A stretch of DNA of 64,000 nt from Paracoccaceae bacterium (GCA_012270125.1 JAAXIY010000033.1:1-64000), one strand, 5' to 3'; shown: positions 1 to 8,401, counted from the stretch's first letter. The notes: generated from the sequence alone by a model not told the origin. A program made the numbers and translations.

Positions 1-747
1 GTTGTCCCCGCAATTTTTTATATTTGGTATTCTGGGGAATTAAGTCTTAATTTTTCTTCTTATAAGATTGAAAGATGGAAACTTGCTGTTGCTCGAGGGT
101 TTGTGGTTGCAGTTGCGCAGCTATGTTTTTACACAGCGTTGTCAAAATTAGAACTGGCAACTGTGTCAGCTTTAGGTCAGGTGAGCGCGCTTTTCATAGT
201 TCTCCTAGCCATTTTAATTTACAAAGAAAAAGTCGGTTTTTGGCGCTGGTTTGCAGTTATTATTGGTTTTCTTGGCGCCGTCATGATCATAAGGCCTGGT
301 TCGGACATTTTTTCATGGTATTCACTTTTACCGGTTGGTGCAGCTTTTTGTTATGCGACATCAATTATAACTTTACGAAGTTTCAAAAGTTCTGTTTCGA
401 GTGCGATTTTGTTTTTATATTCAGCAACATCTGCAGCTCTTGGTGCGATCGTGTTAGCGTTGGCTTCAATTGAGTTCACCCCCATACAATCTTGGGTCGA
501 TGGTATTTTTATTATCTCTATGTCAATTTGTGGAGGTTTTGGTGTTGTGTTTTTAATGTATGCCTTTCGTAACGCTCCATCAGCTTTGTTAGCTCCCTTT
601 AGTTATTTTGGTATACTAACATCATTCCTCATTGGGTGGTTGGTATTTAATGAATTCCCAATAGACACTATATTTCCGGGAGTTATTTTCATTGTACTTT
701 CTGGTTTAGTTATAATTTGGCGCGAAAATCGAAAGACTGCAGATTAA
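1..747 (+). CDS. EamA/DMT-family membrane transporter, 5' partial
   Basis: The reading frame is open from the first base, so the gene begins before the window; 248 residues plus stop are visible. The product is a string of hydrophobic helices of the drug/metabolite transporter (EamA) type. The junction 'FYTALSKLELATVSALGQ' followed by an amphipathic loop and 'IIGFLGAVMIIRPG' is typical of the second half of the first EamA repeat, and a second repeat follows to the C-terminus. It should export or import a small metabolite through the inner membrane; the substrate cannot be read. The first ATG in view (103) lies inside the domain, so it is not the true start. It converges on the ScfR-like gene with a 35-base gap. 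Confidence 0.8.
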   Translation, partial: VVPAIFYIWYSGELSLNFSSYKIERWKLAVARGFVVAVAQLCFYTALSKLELATVSALGQVSALFIVLLAILIYKEKVGFWRWFAVIIGFLGAVMIIRPGSDIFSWYSLLPVGAAFCYATSIITLRSFKSSVSSAILFLYSATSAALGAIVLALASIEFTPIQSWVDGIFIISMSICGGFGVVFLMYAFRNAPSALLAPFSYFGILTSFLIGWLVFNEFPIDTIFPGVIFIVLSGLVIIWRENRKTAD

Positions 748-782
748 ATTTATTGAATAAACTATAATGTTTTGCCTCAAGA

Positions 783-2189
783 TTAGCTTTCGTACCGTGT
801 AGCGCCACGTTTAAATTGATCAAATTTTAACTTAACGTGGATCGGCTGATGTGCTCTTTGCAAACAACCTTGTCTGGGGCAGGTATGACAATTTGTTCCA
901 ATTTTTGTATAAAGCGTTTTCTCATCTAAATTGAAACCTTTTGCGTAACCCAGCTGTTCAGCATACTTTGCCTCGCAGCCTAAAATTAGTAATAATCTTC
1001 TATCTTGAGTTCTCCGAGAAAAAACTGGTCGCTCTACTGTTCGAGCTATGCTGAAATATTGTTTTTCATCCCAAAGCTCGATAAATTGGGGGATGATTAT
1101 ATCCGGGGTCTGGAAAGCAGAATGAATATTCCATACCGGACAGCCACCACCTTGATCTGAAATTTTATTGCTTACTCCAGAAACTCTTTTGGTAACGTTG
1201 CCGGCTCTGTCTTGTCGTATGAGAAAAAATGGCACAAACGAATTATCTGCACCATGTATTGTGGTTAATCTGTGACATACTTGTTCAAATGTTACGCCAA
1301 GACCCGCAGCTATTCTGTCAATATCATAATTTGTTCTTTTAGCGAGCACCGTAAATTCGCTAAGTGGCATAAGTATCGATGCGGCGACGTAGTTAAAAAG
1401 TTCTGCTCTTAATTGATCTAGATTTTCTAAATTTGGGTTTTGTATTTTGTTAATAATATCGTTAACTTCTTTTTCTGCCTCAAGTTTTGCTATTACGAAT
1501 GCTAGTTGAAAATTTCTGTTAGCTTGGTTTAAGGCTTCGGACAGATAAATTCTTTTATTCTGTTCATCGAATTCTCTGAGTGTTCCAGACATAATTGATA
1601 ATCTTTGCACTTCAGAAAGTATGCTGTGTTTTGTGCGTAAATGTCGTTTTAACAGCGCGTAAATATCATCCTGGGGCCCCCCAATTATGGAGCGAATTTC
1701 TTGAGCTTTATCCTCGAGAGTAGAAAAATGATTAGAGTGCTTTTGTAAGAATGAATAAATGGAACTTTCTTGTGAGTTCCCTAAGGTTTCAACATCAGTT
1801 ATTGTATTACCTGTTTTTTGGGTGTGCTCTGCAAGCTTTTGATAGGCGTTATAGAGATCCACAAATTGACTTATGAGATTTGGAGCGTTCTCAATAGCGG
1901 CTCTTATTTCTTGAAGATCAGGTTGCTGACCGGCAAAAATAGGATCTTTTACGATTGCTCGGATTTCATTGAGTGCTTCGAATTCATTAGAAGATGTCAG
2001 TTCCTTGGCATCAATTTTATAGATATCTGAAAGAGCAAGCAGAACAGCGACGGAAATACTTCGCTGATTGTTTTCGATCAAATTAATATATGCAGGACTT
2101 ACTTTTAACTCATTAGCTAAATATGATTGCGTTTGCCCAGCACTTTTACGTAATTGACGTAACTTTGGGCCAATAAATATCTTTGCCAT
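783..2189 (-). CDS. ScfR/RamB-type XRE transcriptional regulator
   Basis: This 468-residue protein has an N-terminal XRE helix-turn-helix (residues about 8-62), a middle region like the IrrE/ImmA N-terminal domain in which the HExxH zinc motif is absent, and a C-terminal DUF2083 domain with a cysteine cluster (about Cys434, Cys437 and Cys442). This architecture is that of the short-chain fatty acyl regulators, which include RamB of Corynebacterium and PccR of Rhodobacter; members sense acyl-CoA status and control propionate, acetate or glyoxylate metabolism. The target here is not known. The ATG at 2189 lies directly next to an inverted repeat of 11-base arms (2194-2218), which suggests autoregulation. 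It is divergent from the tct transporter genes. Confidence 0.82.
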   Translation of the reverse strand: MAKIFIGPKLRQLRKSAGQTQSYLANELKVSPAYINLIENNQRSISVAVLLALSDIYKIDAKELTSSNEFEALNEIRAIVKDPIFAGQQPDLQEIRAAIENAPNLISQFVDLYNAYQKLAEHTQKTGNTITDVETLGNSQESSIYSFLQKHSNHFSTLEDKAQEIRSIIGGPQDDIYALLKRHLRTKHSILSEVQRLSIMSGTLREFDEQNKRIYLSEALNQANRNFQLAFVIAKLEAEKEVNDIINKIQNPNLENLDQLRAELFNYVAASILMPLSEFTVLAKRTNYDIDRIAAGLGVTFEQVCHRLTTIHGADNSFVPFFLIRQDRAGNVTKRVSGVSNKISDQGGGCPVWNIHSAFQTPDIIIPQFIELWDEKQYFSIARTVERPVFSRRTQDRRLLLILGCEAKYAEQLGYAKGFNLDEKTLYTKIGTNCHTCPRQGCLQRAHQPIHVKLKFDQFKRGATRYES

Positions 2190-2193
2190 ATTA

Positions 2194-2243
2194 ACTTTTT
2201 AACAAAATGTAAAAAAGTGTCAATAACAATTTACTTTTTAACA
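2194..2243. promoter_or_regulatory. Repeated 11-base operator candidate upstream of the ScfR-like gene
   Basis: ACTTTTTAACA occurs at 2194-2204 and again, identically, at 2233-2243. Between them TGTAAAAAAGT (2208-2218) is its inverted copy with one mismatch. The first pair forms a dyad with a 3-base centre beginning 5 bases before the regulator's start codon. The position suggests an autoregulatory operator of the XRE protein; this is inference. Confidence 0.45.
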
Positions 2244-2246
2244 CTA

Positions 2247-2290
2247 ATATTATTGCGTATTGGGAAAATTAAATAATATATTATTGCGTA
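2247..2290. repeat. 13-base direct repeat in the tctC promoter region
   Basis: ATATTATTGCGTA is present at 2247-2259 and again at 2278-2290, 31 bases apart (close to three helical turns). Both copies lie between the divergent regulator and the transporter genes. They could be a pair of protein-binding sites controlling tctC; the protein is not known. Confidence 0.45.
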
Positions 2291-2363
2291 CGGAAATATG
2301 ACGGGGGGTGAACCGCATATTCTTCAACATTATTAACAGTAATTAATCGTGGGAGAATTAAAC

Positions 2364-3335
2364 ATGGTTTACAAAAGTCTTAAAACTTCAATTATGGGTT
2401 TGGTTGCTGGCACATCAATGATTTTTGGTGCTAATGCAGCTATTGCTGGAGATTGGCAGCCTCAAAAACCTATCACAATGGTTATAATGGCAGGCCAAGG
2501 CGGCGGTGCGGATAGAATCGCACGTTTGTTTCAGTCAATCATTCAAAAAGAAAATCTAGCTAATATGCCAATACTTCCAGTTAATAAAGGTGGTGGTTCT
2601 GGCGCTGAAGCACTAAGATTCTTGAAAGATCAAGAAGGTGATGCACACACTGTGATGGCTACCCTCAACAGTTATTACACAACACCATTAAGAAATGATA
2701 TTGGTGTTGATATAGCTGAGTTTAACCCACTAGCTCGTATGGCTATGGATACATTTGTATTATGGGTTAACGCAGACTCTGACATCAAAACATTAGATGA
2801 TTATGTAGCTGCTGTTTCAGCTGCTGGTGGAAATTGGAAAATGGGCGGTACTGGTACAGGACAAGAAGATAGTCTTGTCACAGCAATGCTTGAGAAAGAA
2901 TTTGGGATAAAGCATACTTATGTTCCATTTAAAGGCGGCGGAACTGTTGCTAAAAACTTGGTAGGTAATCATATCGACTCGACTGTGAATAATCCTGCTG
3001 AGCAAATGGGTTTCTGGAAAGCTGGTAAAGTACGTCCGATTGTTGCTTTTACGCCAGATCGTCTAGATGTTTTCCCAGATGTTCCAACTGCAAAAGAGCT
3101 TGGTCATGAAATAGTTTATTGGATGCAGAGATCATTCGTTGCTCCAAAGGGTATGCCAACGGCTGCTGTTGATTACTACACAGAACTATTTGAGAAATTA
3201 GCTGCAACCGAAGAGTGGCAGACTTATGCAAAAGAAAAAGCTCTAGTGGCAGATATGATCACTGGAAGTGAATTGCAGGATTACTTCTTGGACGAACGCG
3301 CGAAGCACAAGCAAATTCTTGCTTCTAGCGAGTAG
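2364..3335 (+). CDS. tctC: Tripartite tricarboxylate transporter substrate-binding protein (TctC/Bug)
   Basis: This is a periplasmic binding protein of the Bug family, the solute receptor of a TTT transporter. I choose ATG 2364, preceded by GGGAGAA at 2351-2357, over the upstream GTG 2349, giving 323 residues. Residues 1-28 form a signal peptide ending 'ANAAIA'. The mature start 'QPQKPITMVIMAGQGGGADRIAR' is the usual N-terminal ligand loop, and the body keeps the 'GGGSGAEALRFL' and 'VPFKGGGTVAKNLVGNH' motifs of the family. The ligand is probably a carboxylate. tctB and tctA follow, and a stem-loop lies after this gene, in line with a binding protein made in excess of the membrane parts. Confidence 0.9.
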   Translation: MVYKSLKTSIMGLVAGTSMIFGANAAIAGDWQPQKPITMVIMAGQGGGADRIARLFQSIIQKENLANMPILPVNKGGGSGAEALRFLKDQEGDAHTVMATLNSYYTTPLRNDIGVDIAEFNPLARMAMDTFVLWVNADSDIKTLDDYVAAVSAAGGNWKMGGTGTGQEDSLVTAMLEKEFGIKHTYVPFKGGGTVAKNLVGNHIDSTVNNPAEQMGFWKAGKVRPIVAFTPDRLDVFPDVPTAKELGHEIVYWMQRSFVAPKGMPTAAVDYYTELFEKLAATEEWQTYAKEKALVADMITGSELQDYFLDERAKHKQILASSE

Positions 3336-3358
3336 ACTACCCCTAAGTCATCCAAACT

Positions 3359-3385
3359 CCGTGCGTGTTTATTTTACGCGCACGG
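3359..3385 (+). terminator. Intercistronic stem-loop between tctC and tctB
   Basis: CCGTGCGTG (3359-3367) pairs with CGCGCACGG (3377-3385), 8 of 9 pairs, around a 9-base AT loop. There is no T-run after it, so it is more likely an mRNA 3'-end stabiliser or partial terminator that favours the binding protein than a full terminator. Confidence 0.6.
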
Positions 3386-3405
3386 AGACTGAATAAAATC
3401 CACAT

Positions 3406-3906
3406 GTGAGTGATGTTATGATTAATGCCGATAGGATAATCGCCTCTCTTATAATGATAAGCGCGCTTTACTTTATGTGGCACGCAGTATCACTTCCAAT
3501 AGGCTGGAATGGACTAGAAGGTGGTCCTGGTGGCGGAGCATTCCCTTTTTGGCTATCTTTGGTCATGCTGCTATGTGCTGCAGGGGTATTCTGGCGTAGT
3601 ACTTCTGGAAGTAAATTCCAAAGATTTGCTTTTGATATGTCCATGGTTAAGCCAATTTTCCTCGTTTCAGTTGGCTTAGTGTTTACAGTATTTCTGACAT
3701 CGATGATTGGTGCTCATCTAGCAGTATTTCTATTCCTATTTTGGTATCTGAGATTTGTTGGAAAACACTCGCTTAAGTTATCTGTCGCGATTTCCGTTTT
3801 AACTCCAATAATTATGTTTTTCTTTTTTGAAGTCACGCTGAAGATAATGTTGCCCAAAGGGGTCAGTGAGCCTTTGTTTTTGCCTTTATATGCAATGTTT
3901 TTTTAG
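3406..3906 (+). CDS. tctB: TctB family small membrane subunit of TTT transporter
   Basis: This protein of about 166 residues has four predicted membrane helices and the gene sits between tctC and tctA, which is the place and size of the small TctB subunit. The N-terminal segment 'RIIASLIMISALYFMWHA' and the loop 'EGGPGGGAFPFWLSL' are typical. The start is uncertain: GTG 3406 has no clear ribosome-binding site, and ATG 3418 lies in the same frame four codons on. The stop is 12 bases before tctA. It is needed with TctA for ion-driven uptake of the solute bound by TctC. Confidence 0.82.
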   Translation: MSDVMINADRIIASLIMISALYFMWHAVSLPIGWNGLEGGPGGGAFPFWLSLVMLLCAAGVFWRSTSGSKFQRFAFDMSMVKPIFLVSVGLVFTVFLTSMIGAHLAVFLFLFWYLRFVGKHSLKLSVAISVLTPIIMFFFFEVTLKIMLPKGVSEPLFLPLYAMFF

Positions 3907-3918
3907 GACTGTAAGAAA

Positions 3919-5466
3919 ATGGATCTCTTGACACTTTTATCTGATGGTTTTGCAACTTCACTATCACCTTTCAACTTGATGATAGTTATCCTTGGCGTTA
4001 CTGCGGGCCTCTTTATTGGAGCAATGCCGGGTTTAGGTTCAGTAAATGGCGTTGCTATCGTTCTTCCATTAACTTTTATAGTGCCTCCTGCTTCTGCAAT
4101 AATTTTACTAGCTGCAATATATTATGGAGCGATGTATGGCGGAGCAATTTCCTCCATTTTATTAGGAATACCGGGTGCTTCTACAGCAGTAGCCACCACG
4201 TTTGATGGACGACCAATGGCACAAAAAGGGGAGGCTGCTTTAGCCTTAATTGCTGCAGCTTTCGCATCTTTTGTCGGTGGAACTGTCGCCGTGATTTTAT
4301 TCACATTATTTGCTGTCCCATTAGCAGATGTTGCTCTTGCATTTGGTCCTGCGGAGGAATTTGCTCTAGTTCTTCTCGCTTTTACTACATTTGTCGGCTT
4401 GGGCGGTGACGATATACTGAAAACTATTATTATGATTTGCTTGGGTCTTGTTCTTTCTACAGTAGGCCTAGATTTGATTTCAGGCCAACCGCGATTGATA
4501 TTTGGTGACTTGCCTGGTTTTTACTCTGGAGTTTCCTTTTTGGTTTTAGCCATTGGCGTATATGGCATTGGTGAAGTGCTGTATACAATAGAGACGTCAA
4601 AATCTAATCCAACCGTAAGCAATGCTAAAATTACCTTTAAAGATGTAATTTCAGGTTTAAAAACCATGAGGCGTTACACAAAAACGATGTCTCTAGGTTC
4701 ATTTTTAGGCTTTTTTGTTGGTATGCTTCCAGCAGCAGGAGCAACTCCAGCTTCTTTGATGGCGTATGGTTTGGCTAAACAAACTTCAAAGAAGCCTGAA
4801 ACATTTGGAAAAGGTAACATAGAAGGGGTAGTCGCGCCTGAGACAGCAAATAACGCTGCTTCAACAGGTTCATTATTACCGATGTTAACTCTTGGCATTC
4901 CAGGCTCGCCAACCACAGCTTTATTACTTGGTGGCATGGTGATGTGGGGATTAATGCCCGGGCCCATGCTCTTTATAGATCAACCTGACTTTGTTTGGGG
5001 TCTCATTTCATCACTCTATACTGCAAACGTTGCAGCCGTTTTGATTAATATTGCATTAATTCCACTTTTTGTCTGGGCATTGCGAATGCCTTTTTCAGTG
5101 TTGTGCGCCATAGTTTTGGTACTCTGCATCGTTGGTGGTTTTGCTCCCAATCAAAAGATGCATGACGTTTGGTTGATAGTCGTATTTGGCTTCGCTGGAT
5201 ATTTTTTGCGAAAAGCAGATTATCCCTTAGCTCCATTAGTTTTAGCGCTTGTTTTAGGACCTTTGATGGAAAAAAGTTTTCGTCAGACCTTAATCGCTGA
5301 ACAAGGCAACATTTTCGCTTTTATCGAAAGGCCATTATCGGCCACATTTATTTTTCTTTCGTTGCTATTCTTTATCTGGCCGATAGTTGGGTTATTGCGA
5401 AAGAGCAAGCAAGAGCACCCTCACTTTTCAAGCAAACGACCAAATTTTTCAAGACAGAACAGTTAG
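3919..5466 (+). CDS. tctA: TctA family large membrane subunit of TTT transporter
   Basis: This 515-residue permease has about twelve hydrophobic segments. The N-terminal 'GLFIGAMPGLGSVNGVAIVLPLTF' and the repeat 'MYGGAISSILLGIPG' in the first half, and 'GFFVGMLPAAGATPASLMAYGLAKQ' and 'GSLLPMLTLGIPGSPTTALLLGG' in the second, are the glycine- and proline-rich signature loops of TctA (DUF112). It forms the translocation path for the solute captured by TctC, driven by an ion gradient. Spacing after tctB is 12 bases, and the 2-hydroxyacid dehydrogenase gene begins 13 bases after its stop, so the transporter is probably co-transcribed with that enzyme. Confidence 0.92.
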   Translation: MDLLTLLSDGFATSLSPFNLMIVILGVTAGLFIGAMPGLGSVNGVAIVLPLTFIVPPASAIILLAAIYYGAMYGGAISSILLGIPGASTAVATTFDGRPMAQKGEAALALIAAAFASFVGGTVAVILFTLFAVPLADVALAFGPAEEFALVLLAFTTFVGLGGDDILKTIIMICLGLVLSTVGLDLISGQPRLIFGDLPGFYSGVSFLVLAIGVYGIGEVLYTIETSKSNPTVSNAKITFKDVISGLKTMRRYTKTMSLGSFLGFFVGMLPAAGATPASLMAYGLAKQTSKKPETFGKGNIEGVVAPETANNAASTGSLLPMLTLGIPGSPTTALLLGGMVMWGLMPGPMLFIDQPDFVWGLISSLYTANVAAVLINIALIPLFVWALRMPFSVLCAIVLVLCIVGGFAPNQKMHDVWLIVVFGFAGYFLRKADYPLAPLVLALVLGPLMEKSFRQTLIAEQGNIFAFIERPLSATFIFLSLLFFIWPIVGLLRKSKQEHPHFSSKRPNFSRQNS

Positions 5467-5479
5467 GAAGAGAATTAAA

Positions 5480-6451
5480 ATGTCAAAGCCAAAATTACTC
5501 ATAACAAGACGTTGGCCAAAGGCAGTTGAGGAAGCTGCGGAAAAGGATTTCGATGTAACCCTAAATGAAAAAGACATACCTTTAACTATTGAAGATATGC
5601 AGAATGCGTTGAAAAATTACGATGCTATTTCTCCGACCGTAACAGATGTTCTTAATTCGCAAGCTTTTGAAATTCAGAATGTGCGTTGTAAAATTCTTTG
5701 CAATTACGGTGTTGGATATAGTCACATTGATTTACCAAGTGCAGAAAACTTAGGGATTTGCGTAACTAACACACCAGATGTCTTAAGCGACTGCACAGCT
5801 GATATCGCCATGACCTTGCTGCTTATGGCAGCTCGACGTGCTGGTGAAGGCGAGAGAGAATTGCGAGCAAATAAATGGATTGGCTGGCGTCCGACCCATA
5901 TGATTGGTGCAAAAGTAACGGGTAAGACTTTAGGAATAATAGGTTTTGGTCGTATTGGACAAGCAATGGCCTCACGTGCACATTTTGGTTTTGGAATGAA
6001 AATAAAAATATTTTCACGATCTAAAGTTAGTGACGATGTATTGAGCAAATATAATGCTGAGCAGTTGAATTCTGTAGATAACCTTTTAAAGCAATGCGAT
6101 TTTGTGTCTTTGCATTGCCCTGGCGGCGAACCTAATCGTCATTTAATTAATTCTTCAAATTTATCTCAGTCAAAGCGAGACTTAATTCTTGTAAATACCG
6201 CTAGAGGCGAAGTGGTAGACGAAGTTGCTCTTGCAGACGCTTTGAAAAACAAAGTTATCAGAGCTGCTGGATTGGATGTTTTTGATGGTGAGCCAAAGAT
6301 AAACCCAGTTTTATTGTTAGCGCCTAATCTTGTGATGTTACCGCACCTTGGCAGCGCCACGTTGGAAACAAGGGAAGAGATGGGTTTTAGAGCTCTTCAA
6401 AATTGTAAAGCCTTTTTTAAGGGAGAGGTGCCTTTGGATAAGGTCGCGTAA
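5480..6451 (+). CDS. D-isomer-specific 2-hydroxyacid dehydrogenase (glyoxylate/hydroxypyruvate reductase-like)
   Basis: This is a NAD(P)-dependent dehydrogenase of 323 residues when started at ATG 5480, which follows AGGAAGAG; a longer frame from 5387 would overlap tctA and is not needed. It shows the nucleotide motif 'GIIGFGRIGQAMA' and the three catalytic residues of the family: Arg in 'NTARGEVVDE', Glu in 'VFDGEP' and His in 'LPHLGSAT'. Such enzymes interconvert 2-oxo acids and D-2-hydroxy acids. The class V aminotransferase just downstream suggests hydroxypyruvate or glyoxylate as substrate; that is inferred from the neighbourhood. A second member of the family is at 56271-57239. Confidence 0.85.
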   Translation: MSKPKLLITRRWPKAVEEAAEKDFDVTLNEKDIPLTIEDMQNALKNYDAISPTVTDVLNSQAFEIQNVRCKILCNYGVGYSHIDLPSAENLGICVTNTPDVLSDCTADIAMTLLLMAARRAGEGERELRANKWIGWRPTHMIGAKVTGKTLGIIGFGRIGQAMASRAHFGFGMKIKIFSRSKVSDDVLSKYNAEQLNSVDNLLKQCDFVSLHCPGGEPNRHLINSSNLSQSKRDLILVNTARGEVVDEVALADALKNKVIRAAGLDVFDGEPKINPVLLLAPNLVMLPHLGSATLETREEMGFRALQNCKAFFKGEVPLDKVA

Positions 6452-6502
6452 ATCGAATTTGGTGGAATTTTTAAAATTTAAAATTAGCTAGGAACTTAGA
6501 GG

Positions 6503-7744
6503 ATGATATTAAATATGTTTGAAAAACTTACTATACCAAATACTCTTGCTGCTGGACCTGGTCCAGGAAATACAGATCCACGTGTTTTAGAACAATTTTC
6601 TAAAGCTGGGTTGGCGGATCACATGCACCCTGACGTTTTGCGTGGTATGAAGGAGTGTAAATTCATGCTCCGTGAAGTTTGGGGGACGAGAAACACCTAT
6701 ACATTCGGTGTTGCTGGTACTGGCTGGAGCGGACTAGACGCTATGATCTCTGCTGTTCAACCAGGAGATAAGGTTTTAGCTTTTGTTAATGGTACTTTTT
6801 CTGGTATCGATGCGCTCTCACTTCGAATGAAAGCAGCAACGGATGAGGAATTAGCTGCAAATTCTTTAGATCCAGACGCAGCTAGCGTAAAAGTCGTTAA
6901 TGTCCCACATGGTCAATCAGTAAGTGCTGATATTATTGACCAACATATGAACGAATATAAGCCTAAGTGGGCTTTTATGGCGCACTATGAAACTGGTTCA
7001 GGTCGGGTCAATGATATTAAATCATTTTCAAAAGCCTGCGTACGTAATAGTGCAATGGGGCTTGTTGATGCCGTCAGCTCATTGGGTGTTGGTGATTTTA
7101 GGATCGACGATTACCCTGGAGTAGTAGCTTGGGCTTCCTGTCCACAAAAGGGCATTAGCTGTCTTCCGCTAACTTATGCACCAGTAAGCTTTGCCGATAA
7201 GTACATAGAAGTTTTGAAAGCTCGAGGTGCAAGAACATTTGTCCATAACCCAATCTTTGAAGCGAGGCATTGGGGAATAATTGATGGAAAGGACGTGGAT
7301 AAAGGTGTTTATCATAGAACGCATTCAGCTTATGCCGTTGCAGCGTTTCATGAGTCCCTTCGCTTAACTTTACAAGAAGGTATTTCTAATAGAGCTGCCA
7401 AGTATATGAAGTTTGAAAAAGTTTTAAGTGCTGCATTTAGGGCAATGGGATGTGATGTGACGTCGGATATGACTTCGCTAGTTGTGTTAAATCTTCCAGA
7501 AAACCTTGCGGGGCGGGAAATGGAATTTGTTCAACATTGCAGGTCAGAAAACTTTGGTATTTGGCCAACACTGTCTGAACCGGTACAAGTAAGAGTAGGC
7601 ATTCTTAATCTTTTAAGTGATGAGTCTATAGCTGAAATTATCAATAAATTTGGTACAGCTCTAAAGGAGTTGGGTGGCAACTTTGATGATAATCTGGTTT
7701 CTCTAGAAATGAATAAGATGTCGGAACAAATAGCTGCAGAGTAA
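6503..7744 (+). CDS. Class V pyridoxal-phosphate aminotransferase (serine-glyoxylate type)
   Basis: This is a fold-type I PLP enzyme of 413 residues (409 from the second ATG at 6515; both starts have a weak purine-rich site). 'AAGPGPGNTDPRVLEQ' at the N-terminus, 'GVAGTGWSGLDAMI' and 'GLVDAVSSLGVGDFRIDDY' are the family's substrate and cofactor loops, and the Schiff-base lysine is in 'SCPQKGISCLP'. The best match in type is serine-glyoxylate or alanine-glyoxylate aminotransferase. With the preceding dehydrogenase it could turn serine plus glyoxylate into glycine and hydroxypyruvate and then glycerate; the true substrate may instead be the amino acid made from the acid imported by the TTT system. 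Confidence 0.8.
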   Translation: MILNMFEKLTIPNTLAAGPGPGNTDPRVLEQFSKAGLADHMHPDVLRGMKECKFMLREVWGTRNTYTFGVAGTGWSGLDAMISAVQPGDKVLAFVNGTFSGIDALSLRMKAATDEELAANSLDPDAASVKVVNVPHGQSVSADIIDQHMNEYKPKWAFMAHYETGSGRVNDIKSFSKACVRNSAMGLVDAVSSLGVGDFRIDDYPGVVAWASCPQKGISCLPLTYAPVSFADKYIEVLKARGARTFVHNPIFEARHWGIIDGKDVDKGVYHRTHSAYAVAAFHESLRLTLQEGISNRAAKYMKFEKVLSAAFRAMGCDVTSDMTSLVVLNLPENLAGREMEFVQHCRSENFGIWPTLSEPVQVRVGILNLLSDESIAEIINKFGTALKELGGNFDDNLVSLEMNKMSEQIAAE

Positions 7745-7760
7745 CATAAGATTTGCTATT

Positions 7761-7988
7761 TCAAGTTAAGCCTCGGAGCTTTTGTTGATTTTTAACTATC
7801 GCGTCAATGTCTTGAAAATTTAAGTTCGGATATTGGCGTGATATTTCATAAATTTTATCTTCATGAGATTTAGAGGACCAGGCTCCGGTTGAAGTGTCCG
7901 TCAGAAATTCTGTGAACATATCTACTGGGTTAAGCCAATCGTAAGGCCCCTCCAAATACATTTTATATATGTCTCGCTCCAAACTCAT
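7761..7988 (-). CDS. Small hypothetical protein, soluble
   Basis: I do not recognise this 75-residue protein. It has no membrane segment or signal peptide. It is acidic in its first two thirds with aromatic patches ('YLEGPYDWLNPVDMF'), and the C-terminal part 'YPNLNFQDIDAIVKNQQKLRG' may be a short helical domain. It starts with ATG 8 bases after the stop of the preceding small membrane-protein gene on the same strand, so the two are probably one operon. It converges on the aminotransferase gene with a 16-base gap. The normal amino-acid make-up and the tight pairing favour a real gene. Confidence 0.55.
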   Translation of the reverse strand: MSLERDIYKMYLEGPYDWLNPVDMFTEFLTDTSTGAWSSKSHEDKIYEISRQYPNLNFQDIDAIVKNQQKLRGLT

Positions 7989-7996
7989 TTTCTGTC

Positions 7997-8200
7997 TTAT
8001 GACTTTCGTGTTATTTTTCTAATTGCCCAACAAGAGTGAACCAGTGATAGAACTGAAAAAGCACCGCCAATGAAAATTATTTCAAAAATTGCTGGCCCAT
8101 TCAACTCAGAAAACAGGGCGGCATATGTTATTATAGATAATAAAAATATCGAAATAGCTATTCTGAATTTATACTCGCTAAGTTTTGTTTCATCATACAT
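7997..8200 (-). CDS. Small hypothetical membrane protein
   Basis: This unrecognised protein of 67 residues has a charged N-terminus 'MYDETKLSEYKFR', then two hydrophobic stretches (about residues 14-29 and 38-57) separated by 'SELNGPA', and ends 'RKITRKS', consistent with a two-helix inner-membrane protein whose basic tail is cytoplasmic. No good ribosome-binding site is seen before the ATG. It is the first gene of a two-gene minus-strand unit, and a PpsR-type site lies about 190 bases upstream, though the promoter overlapping that site points the other way. Confidence 0.5.
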   Translation of the reverse strand: MYDETKLSEYKFRIAISIFLLSIITYAALFSELNGPAIFEIIFIGGAFSVLSLVHSCWAIRKITRKS

Positions 8201-8383
8201 ATTTAAATCTTTTTTGTAAAAACTGGTCAGAAATAATTTTTGGCTGAATCAGATATAATTCAAAGCTAAGTAAAATCAAAAAGTGAAAAGTTTTGCTAAT
8301 CAAAAAAATGATCTGATAAAATTTCATAGCATAGATGCTTGCATTTAAAGACAAAATTCCGTCACGGAAATTTAAATTAAAAG

Positions 8384-8401
8384 TGTAAAAAATAATTGAC
8401 A
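8384..8401 (+). promoter_or_regulatory. PpsR/CrtJ-type site overlapping a sigma-70-like promoter
   Basis: TGT (8384-8386), 12 bases, ACA (8399-8401), with G before ACA as in the TGTC-N10-GACA consensus. Its right half is TTGACA (8396-8401), which with TTAAAT at 8419-8424 and a 17-base spacer makes a good promoter reading right. The predicted first transcribed base is near 8431. No protein gene starts close downstream. Confidence 0.6.

Noticed and set aside
75-473. 132-residue plus-strand ORF
   Set aside because: It is in another frame of the EamA transporter gene and reads as cysteine/phenylalanine-rich nonsense.
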